64,000 nucleotides of DNA. Origin: Ephemerocybe angulata. Lineage: Eukaryota > Basidiomycota > Agaricomycetes > Agaricales > Psathyrellaceae. Shown in pieces: positions 54,458 through 64,000 of this stretch (within the stretch, counting starts at the first letter, position 1; every line of letters starts with the position of its first letter). The notes beneath the pieces are model-generated. The model was not told the origin of the DNA, did not search any database, and saw only the letters and a list, made by a program, of their open reading frames with translations. The translations under genes were made by a program, and so were the position numbers. The stretch lies in contig JAACJK010000112.1 of NCBI GenBank assembly GCA_013368325.1, forward strand, positions 62,001 through 126,000. The letters run 5' to 3'.

Positions 54458-55253
54458 TTTGATGCAACAGCCTCAGCCTACAGGTACCATAAAAGCCACA
54501 TGGAGGAAGGAGAACTGGTGAATTTTATGACTTGGACTTTGTGATGGGCCCTGACGATGTTATCTGTGCCTGACACTCGACTATCCTACGCCTCGTTCCT
54601 TCATACTTTGCACCTCTCGAGAAAGCTAACATTTCCCTTCGATTCTTTCATCAATGCGTGGATGTCGGGCTACGGCCAACATCGAGGATGGGATACTTAC
54701 TAGTAGCAGGCGTCGGCACCCGCCGATGTTTGGTCGAGGCGCCTCGACCAAACATCCCGTCTTTTCGTCGACCGAACCTCCTCTTCGTCTCCTCATCTTC
54801 CTGAGAGGGTATCGCTTCGGTATCCTTCTTTTTCACCGATTTTTTGTGGCCCACCACGCCCACCTCTCCACCAGCGCCCTCGCATGGCCAGCCAAGCCCG
54901 CTCCGAGTGTCTCTGCCGAGTGTTCCGGCCAGCGAAGCTGGCCCAGGCAAACCCAAGGAAATCGGATGAAGCATGTGCAGCATTGTGCTTTCCGAGTTCC
55001 TTGTTCACGTCCTCCTCACGACGCCCCAAGGGCCGGAGCATATCTCATCTTGTGACTTGGACTTTATGATCGGCCATGGCAATGCCATCTTTGCGGTCCC
55101 CGACGCTGCAATGTATGTGACCAGTACTGACCTTAGTTCAGTAACGTCATTCCTGTGGTGCGTACAGAAGAAGCCGAAGTTAGAAGCCTTTTCTGACTTG
55201 AACTTTAGACGTTGGTCGTAGTTCCAACCCAGTCCCAGCCCCAGTGGGAATGA
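54458..55253 (+). pseudogene. Decayed partial copy of the secreted-protein gene at 51150
   Basis: 54458-54575 matches exon 6 of the gene at 51150 (GCCACATGGAGGAAGGAGAA corresponds to GCCACTTGGAGGAACGAAAA), and 54585-54655 resembles its preceding intron. After an unrelated 380-bp stretch with a 32-bp palindrome, 55050-55253 matches the end of exon 6, the last intron and exon 7 (GTGCGTACAGAAGAAGCCGA; stop in CAGTGGGAATGA). Order is scrambled, exons 1 to 5 are absent, and the frame is broken, so it cannot make the protein. Confidence 0.75.
54725..54756. repeat. Perfect 32-bp palindrome
   Basis: GATGTTTGGTCGAGGC followed directly by its reverse complement, with no spacer. It lies inside the decayed copy region. 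Confidence 0.85.
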
Positions 55254-55968
55254 TTTGCGACCCAACCACTCAACGGGCCCCTTGGAGTTTCTTACCAGAT
55301 GTCCGTGAACCATGAGCTTACCCCGCAGCATCTAAGTGCCCATGGCGCTACCAATATGATCTCGTTAGGATCGGAGGTCTCCGCGCCTTCTGATATGGAT
55401 GCATCTGCAGTGTGCACCACACCTGAGATGGCAAAGCTGAGTTTCATTACTTATATCATGAACAGATGCTGACCTCAGGGACCTGGACGAATGTAGCATC
55501 GGAAAAACGGCTGTATATATCCTGATTTTTCGCTTGGAATAACAACGTGTGTTCACGCTGCAGTGCAGTAAGTACATGCATTCCACTAGGATGACTCCGT
55601 ATGTTGACTGGGAATCAACCAAGACTCGAGTCTCGTAATATGCTGTTTACTCGACGATGGGAAACGGGTTTCAAAGACTTTGACAAGGATCATTGCAAGT
55701 CTAAGGAGATCCGCTTGCCGTGTTCACGACGGTCTGATGATACCATGTTAATTTTGGCCTTGCCGACGCTTTAGACATCGAAAAGAAGCAGTTCTCATGA
55801 TGGAGGGCGATTTCGGACCCCCACCTAGCCATGAACCTGCGCACCACGCGTGATCGGGAAGATGGATACCATGCCCGCGCCTATATATAAACGAAAACCC
55901 AACATATAAGACCTCGAGGGTCAAGGTTAAGCTTTTCAAGTCGATTTTTCTGCCTCCGAACGCCTACT
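55254..55968. other. Intergenic: promoter of the DUF4360-like gene
   Basis: About 700 bp. A TATATATAA box lies at 55882-55890, about 80 bp upstream of the next start codon. No other gene is supported. Confidence 0.5.
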
Positions 55969-56922
55969 ATGTTCAAGTCCCTCACCTGTCTCGCCGCTCT
56001 TGCTTCTGCAGCCCTCGCTGCCCCTGCTACTGTGGCTACCGTACCGGCTGGGTTCGAAATGTTTGTGCCATCTTATTCGTTCTGACATTCTCGGCTTGTA
56101 CCCAATGTACTGACGAGCCTCTCCTTTCGCTACAGCACAAGCAGCTCTCTTTCTGGAACTGGATGCCCAACCCCTGAATCTGCTGTCTTCAATTACGATG
56201 GCGAGTACTAATCCAGTGATACTCTTACATCTCAAGGAACTAATTCGGTGATAACAGCCGAGAGCGCTGCATTCTCGATGGTCTACACAGAATTTGTCAC
56301 CACAGCGGGACCTGGCCTGCCCAACCCAGGACACAAAGAGTGTGTTCTGAGCCTGAACCTCACCATACCTGAGGGGTACTCGGTCAGCGTTCCCAACTTT
56401 ACTCCGGTTCGTGCCTCCGAGTTGCCGTATTTCATGAATGCCTTTACTTACTATGATACAATCTACCGCCACGTGTAGCACACCGACGGCGAGAACAATG
56501 GGGCCTGGCTCAACCTCCGGGACTGTGAGTTACTTCACATCACAATGTTCCCATCCCAGTGGGTCAGATAGCTGATCAATTTCCTTCCTGTGTGTTAGTC
56601 TCCCCGCCTGGGGCCGAGGATTTTGCTTCCGCCTGTGGAGGAGCCGCCGAGCTTACTTGGGATACCCGGGTTTTGCAGTGGGACGAAGGAGAACCCATCA
56701 CCTATAGTGTTGATAGCATTGATTCGGTCAGTCCTTTCACCGCATTACTGGGTCGTTCAAGTTCTCATCCATCATAAACGGAACAGGGCTTCATCTTCAC
56801 TGCCTGCTAATGTTTAGTTCACAAATCATGGGGCAAACAGCGACGGTGGAGGAGGGTTGGATATGTTTAAGCGCCCGGCGCAACGTTCGCGGCGCTTACT
56901 ACTTGGGGAAGTTGATTCGTAA
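55969..56922 (+). CDS. Diverged DUF4360-like secreted protein
   Basis: Exons 55969-56060, 56136-56200, 56258-56406, 56479-56524, 56599-56726 and 56818-56922 give 194 residues. The signal peptide MFKSLTCLAALASAALAAP resembles that of DUF4360 copies 1 to 3. Exon ends 1 to 3 fall at the same phases as in those genes, intron 2 again has a GC donor (GATG then GCGAGT), and blocks align: GTGCPTPESAVF with GTGCPPGSTYYV, VYTEFVTTAGPGLP with TFSEFYAEAGPGVS, KECVLSLNLTIPEGY with KACQLTLGVSVPPGF. After exon 3 the similarity fades, an extra intron appears, and the C-terminus is uncertain (a Lys/Arg-rich tail to the TAA). It may be a fast-evolving relative or partly decayed. Confidence 0.6.
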
Positions 56923-57047
56923 CAGCATATCGTGCCTTCCCCCAACCTTCTCCGTCATAATCAATTTACGATGTCAATATTTGATGAATATAGACGACCA
57001 AGCTGTTAGGGCGTGTTTTGGGCTCGGTATTATACGAGACTAAGTAT

Positions 57048-58877
57048 TCATAAAGATTCGCAATTTAACTTCAGTGCAGAGAAGCATCTACCCATCATCT
57101 CAAATGCCTCCAGCGAAACCACATCCTTCCTTCCGAAGCCGTGTATGTCTTCATCAATGTCGTCAATGGCAGCATCCCCTTCCCATCCGGGCCCAAACCA
57201 CTCCCAGTCCCCAAGCTCTTCTTTCCACTCCTGCATCGCAACGCTCCCCGTAACGTCAGTGGAACGTACGAAACCACCCCAACATGTCTTCCCGAGTACC
57301 GCCAGTACGCATAGGGTTGGAAGCTCGCTATACAAGGCTGCTTCAGCAAACAGGTCCTCGGCTGAGCGTTTCGCATTCTCCTTCAATCTCTGAATCTGGC
57401 CGAGCGCCTTTGCAGTACTCGGATTCCAAGGAGGGATGACCATTGGTAGTGTGTTTTGATTTTTTGCATTTGTTAGATTATCCGTAGAGAGTCGCTCGGG
57501 TTCACGAGAGGGGATGCAGGGTGCGGAGACATGGAGATTTGGAGGGATCTCGTGCACCTGAAGGACTACCACGGGACTTCCGACAGCCAGCCGCATATCG
57601 TAGTCCTCGTCTCCAGCTATGCCCCTCCAAATCACGGCGAGCGTGGCCCGCACAGTGCTGGATTTAAACATTGTGTCAAGCTCGTCACCAGCGGCACGCG
57701 GCACCCATCCATTCACGATTTCATATCCTTCAGCCTCCGGGAACCAGAATCCTAAAAGAAGGTACCACAGGGGGTATGCATTCTCCCTCTTTCCAAGGAG
57801 AGCGGCAAGCTCGGTTATGTTTGCCGGGTATCCAGCGGCGAGAACGTTGTCTCCACTCGAGGACATGGAAGGTCGTATGAAGATAGAGTCGGAAGGTAAA
57901 GGTCGAATGGGCGCTTTCCCCTTCTTGTGCGAGATTCGAAAAGAGGATAGAGGGGGAGGATGGCTTGTATTGTAGTATGGCCTCCTACCCAGAGATGGGA
58001 TGGCTCCTCCAAGTGAGGACATCGCCGTTCTGGGGGTAGTCGTGAGGAGTCTTCTCCTCTTTCGCCTTTCCCTGAGCTTTTGAGGCGCTGAAGGTGATTG
58101 TCCTGCCGACTGGGACCCCGGGACAACGGAATATGAGGTCGAGTCGGTGTCAGGGGAGTTATCTGGTTGCAGGTACATAGATGGGGAGCTCTGATTCGAG
58201 GGAAACCTGAGCTCAAGGTCATCGTATGCGAGAGTAGCAGGCGCGGATGGAGGTGGGGTCCTCGGTGGGCTTATGCCTGATTCCCTGCTGAAGAGGGATA
58301 GTTCGTGCACAGCTTCATGCACATCCGCGGTGAAGTAGGGCGAGCCTTCGCAGTTGCCCGTGGATGGGCCGTTGCTTCGATATTCTGTGTATACATTCAG
58401 CTGGCCTGGCCTCTAACAGCATTGCAAATAAGACTTGCGAGTGCCTGCTCCCGTTTCGGCATCAGCGACAGGGCCAGGTCTGAGATCCTCCAGACTCATC
58501 CTCCGCACGTCTTTAACTGCAAAGACGAAACTCTTATGAGTATGGTGGCGGTAGGGGGATACAAGTGAGCGTACTGATGTGCACCACCCCAGTTGGAGCT
58601 ACAGGGCTCCTAGAGACGTCCGTCAGTAAAAGGGAGATAAGTTCCGTGTGGAGGCCTATAAACGCACTCTTGCGCCCCAGTGGGCGAAGGAGGATGCATG
58701 GAATCCGTCGAGTCGCACGACAGAAACCACTGCGAGTGCCGCCGTGAGCAAGAAGGAAGCCTGGCGCCGTAATTATGACAGGTGCAAGCCCCACATATAT
58801 ACATCTTCCCACCCCCTGCCTCCGAGAACCCCGGCTGCAGTCAAAAGGGCAATAAGCGCCCAGACTACATATGACAT
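57048..58877 (-). CDS. N-terminally membrane-anchored orphan protein
   Basis: Exons 58877-58803, 58760-58668, 58609-58588 (22 nt), 58516-58439 and 58384-57048 give 534 residues. The first exons encode two hydrophobic segments, SYVVWALIALLTAAGVLG and SFLLTAALAVVSVV, so the protein is probably anchored in a membrane. Then come RRMSLEDLRPGPVADAETGA, a disordered Ser/Pro stretch with a basic KLRERRKRRRLL, and a folded C-terminal domain (LWYLLLGFWFPEAEGYEIVN, VRATLAVIWRGIAG, SPVVVLQVHEIPPNLHV, LPTLCVLAVLGKTCWGGFV). I do not recognise the family. Intron 4 requires a GC donor (ACTC then GCAAGT) to stay in frame. The 22-nt exon and GC donor make the 5' end the least certain part; a shorter form would start in exon 4 at ATG 58499. 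Confidence 0.68.
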
Positions 58878-59326
58878 TGCGAACTCTCATTGGAACCTGA
58901 TTGATTGGCCTGGTTGGGCCAGTTAATACTAAGCCTCATCGCTGCACCCTCAGTTTAGGCAGTTTAGATGCGGGGAACATTTATCGTCACTGTATAAAGC
59001 ATAATGTAAAGTGTCCCGTCTTGGACCTCGATTTCAGACTCTGAGAGTGAATGCCTAGGATTCAGGAATACTGGCAGTGAGCTACTTATGGGTGGTGCGT
59101 GCTATGACAGAGACAGGAGAGATACCTTGAGCCTTGTGGTGTTGGCCCCCACTAAGTAACCGTGGGACTCTATAGAGTACTCCGCCGGATTCAGCCGAAA
59201 AATCCTTCAGGCTTCTCGTCCTCAGGCAGCTACTGTGATCTCCGTGAACATGGTTTAATAGGTATGGAGACCCGGTGGTACACATCTTTTGGATAATTCA
59301 TTGCAGAAAAGCACCCGGAAATCCAA
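58878..59326. other. Intergenic, nothing recognised
   Basis: About 450 bp between the start of the orphan gene and the stop of the Gfo/Idh gene (both minus). No named element. Confidence 0.4.
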
Positions 59327-60702
59327 CTAAATCAACTTGATCCCCAGTCCACCAAGCTGCGCGCTCCTCTCAACAGCATCGACAACTTTCTGAACTTCAA
59401 TCGCATCGTCAAGCGTCGCGAACTCACCCTGCCCACCCCTCAGACTCTTCCCGAACTCCACCCACTCTCTCCTCACAAATTCGACGAACGTACCCTTCTC
59501 GTGCTTCTCGACGACAAGCGCGGCGTCCTCCTCCCACTCGATCCCTTCCGTGGTGAGATACTCGTCCAATGGCTGCCCATTAACGGTGATGGTCGGGTCC
59601 GCGAGGTTTATGAAGGGAGTGGCCCCGAAGGGAGTGGCCCCAGTCTGGCTGGGGCCGTCATCCACTTCAAACTTGACGCAACCTTCCTCACCGTCGATGA
59701 TCCAGAGGAGGTTCTTCCGCCCTGGGACGCTCTTGTATCCGGACCTCCAGGTTACGGAGGCTTGGGCGCCTGACTTAAGCGCCCCTGCGAAGACGAAGTG
59801 GTCTGGGGAATTGGCCGCGATGCTGCGGACGAGCTTTTGGGGCTCTTTAATGGAGTAGATCTTGGTTGTTGGGTACTGCTTGGAAGCGATGGAGCTTATG
59901 CTGGCGAAGGGCCCGAGGAGATGGATTAGGGAGCTGAGCTGGTGGGCGATCACGATGGAGAGCATGGTTGCGCCTGGGTAAGGGTAATGATGCTGTGAGA
60001 TAAGCATCGGGGGTTTGTCTGGTGAGCACTTACCGTTGGCCCGGTCTTGCGCGTAGATGTTTTGATCGACGGCCTCTGGTCCATAGAAGCGGAATTCGCG
60101 TGCGATGTTCGCGACGACGGTAGTGGAGATTACTCTCCCGATTTTACCAGAGTCAAGGATCTTTTTAACCTTGGAGCAAAAGCATCAGCAAACAAGAAGG
60201 TGGAATCGGGATAGGAGGGAGGGGAACTGCTGACCTTTCGCAAAGCAGCGCTGTGCACACCTTGCAACCCCACCATAGCCTGGATATTGCCATTCTTCAT
60301 CACGTCCGCCCGCATCTGCTCGCTCTCCGCCAAAGTCCTCCCGGGCGGATACTCGATGAAGATGTGCTTCCCTGCGGCGATGGCCTTGTCCACCACAGCT
60401 TTATGGTCAGGGGCCTTGATAGTTACAGCAACCACCTCAACGCTTGGGTCGTTGCAGAGCTCACTCGCATCATCGCCGTGATACGCGGTAACCTCGAGGC
60501 CGTCGGAAGAGGGCCAGGACGCAGCGTACTTCTCTTTGGCAGCGGAAGCGGAGGATGCGGATGATGCCTGGAGAGCGGAGAGGGTGAAGGTTGATTGGAG
60601 AGAGTGGTGCGAGAGCGCGGGGACGTGGGCGCTTGCGGCCCAGCCGCCCCGAGCGGAGAGGCCGACGATACCGAGTCTAATGGGTTTGGAGTTGGACGAC
60701 AT
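59327..60702 (-). CDS. Gfo/Idh/MocA-family protein (Gal80-like)
   Basis: Exons 60702-60235, 60169-60034 and 59973-59327 give 416 residues. The N-terminal Rossmann fold binds NAD(P): LGIVGLSARGGWA at 10-22 is the dinucleotide motif. The C-terminal part is the family's beta-sheet domain (NLLWIIDGEEGCVKFEV, INLADPTITVNGQPL). In catalytic members the end of strand beta-5 has E-K-P with the active lysine; here residues 117-119 are E-Y-P (HIFIEYPPGRTLAES), so the lysine is missing, as in the Gal80-like subgroup, where the proteins act as regulators or on unknown substrates. It is predicted to be cytoplasmic or nuclear. A 15-bp tandem duplication makes GATPFGATPF in the C-terminal domain. The ATG at 60702 is chosen over an upstream TTG. 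Confidence 0.85.
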
Positions 60703-61656
60703 CGGCAAATTGGATAGGGGGTAACTTGAAGGAAACCAAGGTGAGGCGATGGAAGACTTTATATGAATTCGCCAGGTGGGAGGACGTTTAGTAAGTCAAG
60801 CCTTGGAAAAGGCGAACTTGGCTCATATATTTCCTGTTTGAGAGATGTAATAGGACCAAAGCGCCGTGCTGCCAGAACTGACTTAAACCAGTCGTGAGTT
60901 GGTTGTGGGAACGTCATTTGTCTGGGTCTGTCAGGCATCAGGGCCATTAAACCCACGACGAGCGTGACCCATGAGAATGATGTTCGGCTTTGAGGGGAAG
61001 ATGGGCGCCTAATTTGAGCTACATGAGAGGGCGCGGGGCGCGTTAAGCGGTCGTATCATCTATGGCGAGTGTCTGCCTTTTCACACTCTCGCTCGATATC
61101 TATTAACAATCAAACGGCGGTTTGGACTTCTGGATACTTGGGACTTCGCTTCGAAATCACGTACATTTGATTGTGTGTGGGTCCTTGTCGTAGGTGAGGA
61201 AGTGCGGAAAGAGGACATCGTAGCTGAGTTACCGTTAGAATTTGAGTCTACGGGCAGTCATAAGGCATAAGTACCTTGTTGGTATTGCGCTGGATGGTGT
61301 TTCGGAGGAAGAAACGGATTGATGAACCCCCTTTCCTAAAAGTACCGTCAAATTTGTTCGCACGATTAGCCGCTGAGATCCGCCCCTATTCCACAACCAA
61401 GTTCAACCAGTGCAAGGGTGTACGATCTCGCAGAAGTGAGATGGTAGCAAGACGCTTGCGTCGATCCGAGTCGCTGTGCCTCCGACGGGTCGTGGAATTA
61501 GCGCTCAGTTCCGGCTTCCGAACTTCGAAGCATCATGTTATGATGATCATGACCATCTCTCTCTCTTAAGGCCCCGACTGTGCTGATGCATCCCCCACGT
61601 CGCCCAGGTCGACTTTTCTCTCCTTCCGCTCGTTTGTGCACACTCGTTTAGCCCGA
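60703..61656. promoter_or_regulatory. Divergent intergenic region (Gfo/Idh gene / Pro-rich gene)
   Basis: About 950 bp between divergent start codons. A 97-codon frame at 61276-61569 has no support. No named motif is seen apart from CT-rich runs before the plus-strand gene. Confidence 0.4.
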
Positions 61657-63838
61657 ATGGCCGTTGAATCGAGCCCACACTATGGCGGATACCCTCTGCT
61701 CAACGTCGCGGAGCCGCAGACGCGGGGTATCGTGCGGCAGAATACCCCACAGCGCCTGAGCCTCGCCGTCGCCCCGCTCATGGGCCAGCGTTCCATGCTC
61801 TTTCGCGTCCAAACCGACCTCGGGGGCAAGGAAGACTACAGCCAGGTGCGTCTAAGAGATTCTTATCCTGTCAGTACACTACTAATGGGTATGTCTATAG
61901 CTCTCAGCGGATTCGGTGGGCTCGTCTCTCCAAATCATCTCTGCGCCGTCCAACCCCACTTCCTCGGATACCACACCCGTATCGACCCTCCCGAACCCGC
62001 ACAGCAGCCTCTCCGCAGTCGCAGAGACCCCAACCTCGAGCGCGAGCGTGTGGAGCCAGGAGTCCCTTATCCTAGCACCGGTGCAAGACCCGCCTCCGCG
62101 CCAGCCAGGCTCCATACTTTCTCGTCTGCTAGGCCGAGCACCCGCAGCTGTACCCCCCTCGATCCCACCCCCCAATCCACCCGCTCCTCCCGCAAAAGCA
62201 GCCGTACCACCACCCCCAACTGACCACCCTACCCCTGCACCCCGGCCGGCTTCTCCCAATGCCCAAGCATCTTCAGAGACGAACGCCCCGCAGCTCCGTC
62301 CCCGTCCACGAAGGGGCCGCACACTCAGTCTTGCTCCAGACGAGGAGGCTGCGGCGGAAGAGCACCGGCGCTACGCGATTGCTTTCAGCCCTACCGGCGC
62401 ATTGTGCTGGGAGATGGGTGCAAAGAGCCCTGCGGTAAACCTCAGCACAGTCGACCTGCGTGCTTCGCGCGGGGGTGGTGTGCAGCGCGGTGGGGCGTAC
62501 TTTGCCGAGGGGGACGTTGGTGGGACGAGGAAGGCAGGCCGGGATGGTGAGGAGGGAGGTGCGGACGGCGAGGAGGGGGATGGGAGTACGACGCCGACGA
62601 CGTCCACTTCGAACGCGATTATTAGGCACCCTCATTCGGCTGCGATGTCGGAGGACGAGCGGTTACTTACAAATTCGGCGCTACTCGCGCTCCTTGCGGA
62701 GAGCATCCCACCCACACCCGCAAGTGCCTCGCATAACGTCGTCGCTGCGAAGATGCGGTATAAGCACCAGCATAGCAGGTCCATGTCCCTCTCCCGCGCA
62801 TCGGGTGCAGGCTCCGCACGGGGGAAGGCGAAGGCGCCTCCGTCCAGTTTCAACTATAAAGAGTATGTAAGCGCCGTGCCGCTATCGGGTTATCTGCCGT
62901 TGTCGAGTGCGCTGCCGAGCTTCGAGGGGATTGCGGAGGGCGCGAGCAGTACCCTCAAAAAAGCATTCAGCAGGATCTCGGCGTACCCTGCGGCGGGCGC
63001 TGCACTTGTGTCGGCGCTTGTGGGCGAGGAAGGTGCTGTGCCGCCGTTACCGGCGAGTGCGGCTGCTGCTGCTGCTGTTATCAATGCGGGGGCTGTTAGG
63101 GAGAGAGGTGAGGGTGGGGAAGGGTGGGAGGCCGAGGGAGGGGGCCAGAAGGCGGATTTGCCGAGTGGGTTGAGGAGGACGAGGAGTCATAGGGTGCTTT
63201 CGCCGACTATGCCGGATTCGAGGGCGGTTGGACCGAGTTTGGAGGAGTTGCTTGGGGGAATGCATTTTGTGGTGCCGAAGGCGGAGGTGGGAGAGCCGGA
63301 GAAAGAAGAGGAGAAGAAGGAGGAGGGAAACGACTCTGAGGCCACCAGTAAAGTAGAAACGGCTACACCAGTCCCGCCGTCTACATCAACATCCTCGGCG
63401 AACCGAAAATCCACCAAGCCTCCCATTTCAAATCCAACCCCAGCCCCAAAACCATTCCGAAAACCCTCCCCTCCACCACCGCTTCCACTCAACCCCGCCC
63501 GCACTTACCTCCCGCGCAACACGACTCCGTTCCCGCCACACCTCCCCCCGCTGCCGTCGGCCTCCACGCCTGCGCCGCACGAATACGAGTACGCGGTGCG
63601 CCCGCCGCCGACGCCGCCTTTGGGGAAGAGGAAAGGCCATAGGAGGTATGCTTCCTCGCCTGCGCTGGTGACACATTTTGGGAGGGGGAGGGGGAAGGCG
63701 GGGCTGGGGAAGGGAGAGGTGGGGAAAGGAGGGATGGGAGGGATGGACAAGGCGCCACCGATGCCGAATTTGAGGGAGCGGTTGGCGCTTTTGGAGGCGA
63801 GGGATGCGAGGGAGAAGGGGTTGAGGGTGAAAGGGTGA
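61657..63838 (+). CDS. Proline/serine-rich orphan protein, two exons
   Basis: Exons 61657-61845 and 61901-63838 give 708 residues. The first exon is folded-looking (LLNVAEPQTRGIVRQNTPQR, GQRSMLFRVQTDLGGKEDYS); the rest is largely disordered and rich in Pro, Ser and Ala. Recognisable islands are RRYAIAFSPTGALCWEMGAK, DERLLTNSALLALLAESIPP, FNYKEYVSAVPLSGYLPLSS, an Ala-rich helix (ASAAAAAAVINAGAV), SLEELLGGMHFVVPK, KRKGHRRYASSPALV and a final NLRERLALLEARDAREKGL. No signal peptide or membrane segment is seen. I do not know the family; the conserved islands in a disordered frame suggest a scaffold or regulatory protein. Confidence 0.75.
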
Positions 63839-64000
63839 GGGCAGAGTGGAGTGGGTGTTGATGTGAGCATGCGTGGGGGAGACGATGGGCCTTGCGTCGT
63901 GGGTGTTTATGTGTATGGAACTTACTGGGAAGACTCGGATGGATGGATACCCCGCATTACTTTGTTTATTTCATCTCTCGTTTGGTTTTAGTGTTGAGGA

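Noticed and set aside
57048..58322. Start of the orphan gene at 58322
   Set aside because: That position is a GTG; the frame continues upstream to an acceptor at 58385 and joins earlier exons.

Overview
The window looks like a gene-rich piece of an Agaricomycete (mushroom-forming basidiomycete) nuclear genome. The protein-coding genes carry many short introns (mostly 45-75 nt). The gene content also fits: a secreted glucuronoyl esterase with a fungal CBM1, an EOS1-family membrane protein, SUMO, DUF4360 secreted proteins, very long low-complexity proteins, and a Ty1/copia element with a very acidic/proline-rich linker. There are no operons; genes lie on both strands. All exon models were built by hand from splice signals and frame continuity.

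Region by region. 0.9-8.1 kb (minus): a five-exon gene for a ~2260-residue protein with a BAR-like helical N-terminus and a very long disordered tail. 8.8-9.7 kb (plus): an AlkB-type dioxygenase. 10-10.8 kb (minus): an unknown small protein that appears frameshifted; its intact paralogue is at 23.1-23.8 kb. 11.2-12.7 kb (minus): a CE15 glucuronoyl esterase with CBM1. 13.2-13.8 kb (minus): SUMO. 14.3-22.9 kb: a cluster of four DUF4360 secreted-protein genes plus a 3' fragment, with a deletion relic at 42.4 kb and a diverged relative at 56 kb. 25.4-29.2 kb (minus): a MED25-type vWA domain followed by a long Q/S/G-rich open frame, probably one gene.

31.3-41.4 kb is a mobile-element island. It begins with a head-to-tail array of four 859-bp terminal-inverted-repeat elements bounded by a single 8-bp target-site duplication, the fourth copy carrying a nested 440-bp MITE with its own 8-bp duplication. 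A complete, apparently very young copia retrotransposon follows: two LTRs that read as identical, a 5-bp target-site duplication and an uninterrupted 1587-codon gag-pol frame. From 41.5 to 46.5 kb lie decayed fragments (two alpha/beta-hydrolase relics, a DUF4360 relic, a triplicated exon-intron cassette) and one unrecognised multi-exon gene.

46.7-64 kb returns to ordinary genes: tRNA-Ile(AAT), EOS1, a secreted 260-residue protein with a decayed copy nearby, a zinc-cluster-like nuclear protein, a DUF4360-like secreted protein, a membrane-anchored orphan, a Gfo/Idh/MocA (Gal80-like) protein and a proline-rich orphan.

The most distinctive signals are the tandem TIR array and its junction spacers, the recurrent GC-AG intron in the DUF4360 family, the shared promoter block of those genes, and the esterase whose usual catalytic glutamate position is serine. 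No obviously new multi-gene biological system was found.
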